From Membranipora membranacea (taxonomy: Eukaryota; Bryozoa; Gymnolaemata; Cheilostomatida; Membraniporidae): a stretch of DNA of 64,000 nt. Each line of letters opens with the position of its first letter. Position 1 is the stretch's first letter. Below, piece after piece: positions 60,393-64,000 of the stretch. The stretch is from NCBI GenBank assembly GCA_914767715.1, contig OU612067.1:11906001-11970000 (forward strand). The letters run 5' to 3'. The position numbers were made by a program, and so were the translations under genes. Below the pieces are notes generated by a model that ran no database searches, had not been told where the DNA came from, and saw only the letters and a list, made by a program, of their open reading frames with translations.

Positions 60393-60640
60393 TGTTGTGT
60401 CCTCATATGCAGTGACCACTAATTAAGTCACGTGCTCATTTAGCATGCTGCCGATAGTATGAATAAGGCATGCCATCACAATTATAATCAGTTGATGTAC
60501 AGTTGATATACAGTCATTTATAAGTCATTGACACAATGGTCACATAATAAATGTACACGCTCCAAAAACAAATCAAACTGCTTGATTTATATACAACCGA
60601 CCAAACACAAAATAAACATTCGGTGCTGGCGGATCTCTTT
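60393..60640 (+). repeat. inner Gypsy 3' LTR (right end approximate)
   Basis: Starts TGTTGTGTCC after the PPT. There is no second copy in the window to fix its end; outer gag sequence is recognisable from about 60640. Confidence 0.55.
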
Positions 60641-60792
60641 GTTTTGACTCCGTCACACTCTTTGTACCTGATTCCCGCTCCAATTACTGCCATCTCAAAC
60701 CTCTTTATGAACTTTCTCCAGCACTCTATATCTGCTCCTTGCTCAATGTTAAGCATTGGTGTCTTCACACCCTTTCCAAATTTTCCTTCCAT
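60640..60792 (-). pseudogene. outer Gypsy gag N-terminus
   Basis: Begins MEGKFGKGVKTPMLNIEQGA and reads CWRKFIKRFEMAVIGAGI, a typical opening for Gypsy gag (W-x-x-F-x-x-x-F). Cut off after about 50 residues by the inner element's LTR. Confidence 0.65.
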
Positions 60793-60925
60793 TGCTTTAA
60801 TACCAAGGAGTTACCAGGAACCTTGCCAAATTTTATCGATGACGCCACACTCGGCCAAATTCAAATTCTTTCAACTCTCTTTTCCTTCACTAATTTCAAC
60901 TCCGATGCCAATCCTCTCTAATTCT

Positions 60926-60943
60926 AGTTTACATCTGACACCA
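60926..60943 (-). other. primer-binding site of outer Gypsy
   Basis: Next to the 5' LTR the minus strand reads TGGTGTCAGATGTAAACT. The TGG start and position fit a tRNA 3' end complement; TGGTGTCAG would suit a leucine tRNA, but this was not checked. Confidence 0.5.
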
Positions 60944-61164
60944 TGTCATGTATTCAACTTACATGTTTTGTTATATGGGCACTCCTAGCTCCCTAGTTCT
61001 GTATGTAACTTAGTCAGTCTCTCCCTTGGGCTTCTCCTCTCTCAGTCCACGTTTATTCTAATACCCTCTCTTCGCGCACTCGGGTATAGTCCGAGTCTGC
61101 ATCCTTTACTAATCTCTTTCACCTGCTGTCTAGATCCCTTATGTTAAAATCCGGTTCCACCACA
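60944..61164 (-). repeat. outer Gypsy 5' LTR
   Basis: 221 bases, about 95% identical to 48521-48741, flanked by AAGGT at 61165-61169. Confidence 0.9.
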
Positions 61165-61169
61165 AAGGT

Positions 61170-61875
61170 CAACTTGTTGCACCCATCCTCCAAAATAAAA
61201 TGATTAGTGTGCTGATGACAAATGAGGGTGTAGCCAATTCAAAAGCACTGCTATCAGTGATATTGAACCCTGTAAATATTTTCAGATGTACTTGCAATGG
61301 AAATTCATTGATTTGAGTTTGAAATTCTTTTTGCAAAATAATTTTAGGACGATCAATACATACGGGTGGGCTTATGAAAGTTAGACCTGAAATGTGTGAA
61401 AAATGCTACGGTCCTACATATAAGGCCACTGAAAAATTCTGACAACAAATTTTCAACCCATAGTCACCAATATGGAAAGCAGAAGCATTCCATCATTTTG
61501 AGTGGTATGGTTAAAGAATTGAAAGAACCTGAAGCAGGCCTATTGAGGTGACAAGTCAACATAGTTTGCATGTAAAGCAATGGGGAAATAAATAGAGGTG
61601 TTGGACCTAATAGTAGCACTAGCAGACAACTTGCACCATCAGTTGACTGCAGTAAAAATAGCAGGTTCAAAGGAAAACATTATTCAGTGACCTGACTGGG
61701 TAGGTTATGGAACATTTAAGGGTTAGTGACACTGGTGGGTACCGGTAGGGTTGGGTGGGGGGGCTGGTGGCTTGTTCTGTATAGACTAGGTTAACATATT
61801 CATATCGGTATTAAGAAGATATGTGTTGGAAAAGAGCGATGCGTTAGTTGAGCAACATGTCGTTGTGTTGAACCC
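61170..61875. other. no gene seen
   Basis: Right flank of the Gypsy nest. By continuity with the left flank of the nest it should be the same pre-insertion locus, but no LINE motif is recognisable here. Confidence 0.4.
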
Positions 61876-61879
61876 CAAC

Positions 61880-62320
61880 TGTTGACCCCTGAATCCGCGT
61901 TTGAATCCCAAAATCCCAAACGGTCAGCTGCAAACCCCATACTTCAAGCTACAAACCCCAAAGCGCAAGCTGCAATTCCCCAACTTCATTCATGCTGCAA
62001 ACCCCAAACATTTAGCTGCAAACCCCAAAGTGCGAACTGCAGACCCCAAATATTGACCCTCAAACCCCAAAAACTGGCCCCAAAACCCAAAATATTAACC
62101 CCCAAAACCTGGCCCCTAAACCCCAAACCCTCGTTTATGACCCCCAAACCCCATAAAGTAGGCCGTGAAGCCCAAAGTGTAGGCTGCAAACCCCAAACTG
62201 CGAAATGCAAACCCCAAATATTGACCCCGAACCTGACTCCTAAACCCCAAAAGCTGACCCCAAAATTTGGCTCACATACCTCAGGCTGCCAACCCCAAAC
62301 CCCAGTATTACACCCCAATC
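61880..62320. repeat. degenerate CCCCAAA minisatellite
   Basis: About 30 copies of (GCTG)CAAACCCCAAA-like units of 10-17 bases over 440 bases. The minus strand is TTTGGGG-rich with repeated G4 runs, so could form G-quadruplexes. The open frames through it on both strands are products of the repeat, not genes. Confidence 0.85.
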
Positions 62321-62409
62321 CTCAATCAATATGGCTATACTATCTCTTACTCAGTTCATTAAAAGTATTGGCTGAATTTAGTTATTATCTCCTCCTGACC
62401 AAACTTTGA

Positions 62410-64000
62410 ACTTCACTCTAGGGAAGTGTATTTATCATAGGTGAATTAGATCCACATGTAATTATGCATTATACCAATATAAACCCAATGAGCAACAATA
62501 ATATTTAAAAAAATATCATTTTCTCAAAGAAATCTACAAAAACAGCCTTTACTAACAAGGTAATGTATCGTAAACCTACTTCCAATAGTCCGATTTCTTC
62601 CAAATTCTTTTTTGGTCGTTTTGAATAGGGCTGTCCAAAAATGACCATTTTTGCGTCATTGTAAATTGCATACAAGCAAAATGTAACATGTATATCTTTT
62701 TTTTAAAAGTATGCCTGAGGTATACTGACGATTGCGCAATACGCCAGAGACCTTAGCCTTTGATATACTCTCTTTGTCTAAACAAAGCCCCATCTATAAC
62801 GGCGAGCGTTCAATTCAATCAATATATGAGGCACAATAATCCTTTGTCCCAAATGCCACAAATACAATTATTATCCACTACAGTTTGCCTAATACTGTTA
62901 ACAATCTTTGCTGTTAATACCAAAGATTATAAATTGTTAATACTACATCTTACAAAATAATATTCTGATTATAAAATAAATTATTGATGGTGCTGATTCG
63001 AATCGAGTAATTTAGCAGAAAATCTCATCATTCAACATCAAATGTGGAAATGAGTCATGGGCACAATTGGTTTTGTTTGGTTTCCCATCTTATTTCAATG
63101 TTTAATCTCAACAAGATTTTTTATTCATGTGTAGTCAAGTTGTAATTTCCATGTATATATGGGTTAGCTCACCTTTGTTAAACAACAGATTGTTGGGAAA
63201 ATGCATGAGTTTTATACTATTCAATTGACTTGCTCCACGATCAGTAGAGCCTCCCTGAGCCAAGCATAGCAAGCCAGTGATACCATGACGTGAATGGTAA
63301 TTAATATTATTACAATCTCATATGACACATGCCTCCACAATATACTAGCTCTGTCAGTCCGAAAATATTTTCCTTGTACTTTTGTGATGGCTTATTTAGT
63401 CAAACGGCAATGCATCTTTAAATTTAGAAATTGTGACTAAAACAGACTATATTTTAGTTGCTTCGATTATTTATTAATGCAGAAAGCGTGCTAAGAAGAA
63501 TGAAATCGATTTAAGAGTTGGTGGTATACGCTAAGAGTGTCAGTCGCTAAGCACGCATGTATCGGAGGTCATGGGTTTGGTTAGTCCCCAGGGCTTGACA
63601 ATAGGCAGGCATGGGTAACTCTTGGATTACAGATTTCTGCAAGAAACTGATCTATGAATACTGAATTGTAATATATCTATTATGATAAAGGGAAGGTTAC
63701 CAAAATATGTGCATGTCTTAGTACTGAGCATAGGGATTCATAAGTTAAAATTGAGTTAGGAGCTGGACAATGTTTAACACAGCATAATTTATTTTTCTAG
63801 CAATTTCAATTGTAAGCAGAGGCTGTACACACAGCATTCTTCTCATATTCTCAGGGTTATCATGCGCTGCTTTTCATAGTGATGTGTAATTGTGTGGCCA
63901 ATTAAAATTGTTTTAAAAACAGGCGCTTGAGCTATTGTTTGGTGACAAGATTAAGTGGACATAATCTCATAATTGTTGGTTTGCGTTGTCGCAATGTCTC
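62410..64000. other. intergenic, no gene seen
   Basis: AT-rich. A weak tRNA-like head (GTTGGTGGTATACGCTAAG, then GGTCATGGGTTTGGTTAGTC) lies at about 63515-63600 and may be a decayed SINE. Nothing else recognised. Confidence 0.45.

Larger units (their letters stand above)
52150..60640 (+). mobile_element. inner, 5'-truncated Ty3/Gypsy element inserted in outer gag
   Basis: Opposite orientation to its host element. Gag zinc knuckles start within about 120 bases of the left junction, so the 5' LTR and most of gag are missing. At the right end there is a PPT and a 3' LTR-like sequence, after which outer gag resumes (about 60640). The left junction deletion also took part of the outer gag. Internally split by the insertions at 53840-57552 and 58804-59469. 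Confidence 0.8.
48516..61169 (-). mobile_element. 12.6 kb nested Ty3/Gypsy LTR retrotransposon (outer element)
   Basis: LTRs of 221 bases at both ends in the same orientation, TG...CA, with AAGGT target duplicates at 48516-48520 and 61165-61169. Reading on the minus strand: 5' LTR, PBS, gag start, [plus-strand Gypsy insertion], gag zinc knuckles, protease, RT, RNase H, integrase, Arg/Glu-rich tail, PPT, 3' LTR. The LTRs differ at about 11 positions (about 95% identical), so the insertion is not recent. The coding part has stops and frameshifts. Confidence 0.9.

Noticed and set aside
61882-62409. 175-codon plus frame and 110-codon minus frame
   Set aside because: Both run through a minisatellite; open on both strands because the unit lacks stops. 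No sign of a gene.

Overview
This is a eukaryotic, AT-rich window with interrupted genes, GT/AG introns, tRNA-derived SINEs, LINE fragments, LTR retrotransposons and MITEs. The gene content (F-type lectin-like, fibronectin III, sushi, a tyrosine-motif receptor tail) points to an invertebrate animal, possibly a sponge or another early-branching metazoan. That placement is inference; no diagnostic marker is present.

Layout. (1) 381-3620 (+): 3' part of a type I receptor gene with a membrane-proximal domain, a sushi/CCP exon, one transmembrane segment and a tail rich in Y-x-x-phi motifs, including one exact ITSM-type motif. (2) 4370-8800: decayed LINE copies, two copies of a repeat with a SAP-like ORF, and one copy of a ~1 kb dispersed repeat. 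(3) 11874-19155 (-): an 11-exon gene whose splice phases all agree, giving 1002 codons of an unrecognised protein, with a TATA box 62 bp before its ATG. A 0.66 kb foldback element lies in one intron. (4) 19297-20629: an internally deleted BEL/Pao element with two LTRs and a 5-bp target duplication, carrying a 346-bp MITE in its integrase region. (5) 21000-24390: SINE-like fragments and no gene. (6) 24391-46287 (+): one long gene with an F-lectin-like module followed by 13 fibronectin III-like domains, each encoded by two exons in a strict phase 1-0-1 pattern and alternating between two sequence types. It carries a TGA, a one-base frameshift, a second TGA, and a tandem-duplicated exon pair in which each copy lost a different exon. 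One duplicated exon is split by a 3.5 kb insertion carrying part of a spliced antisense gene. (7) 48521-61164: a 12.6 kb nest made of a minus-strand Ty3/Gypsy element (221-bp LTRs, AAGGT target duplication, PPT, PBS). A 5'-truncated plus-strand Ty3/Gypsy element lies inside its gag, and that inner element is itself split by a 3.7 kb inverted-repeat insertion and a 666-bp MITE. (8) 61165-64000: a CCCCAAA-rich degenerate minisatellite and otherwise no recognisable gene.

The two receptor-like genes share a style (extracellular adhesion modules on phase-1 exons) and may belong to one cluster of adhesion or recognition receptors. The long gene's 3' end would lie where the retrotransposon nest now sits. 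All homology calls are from reading motifs; no search was run.
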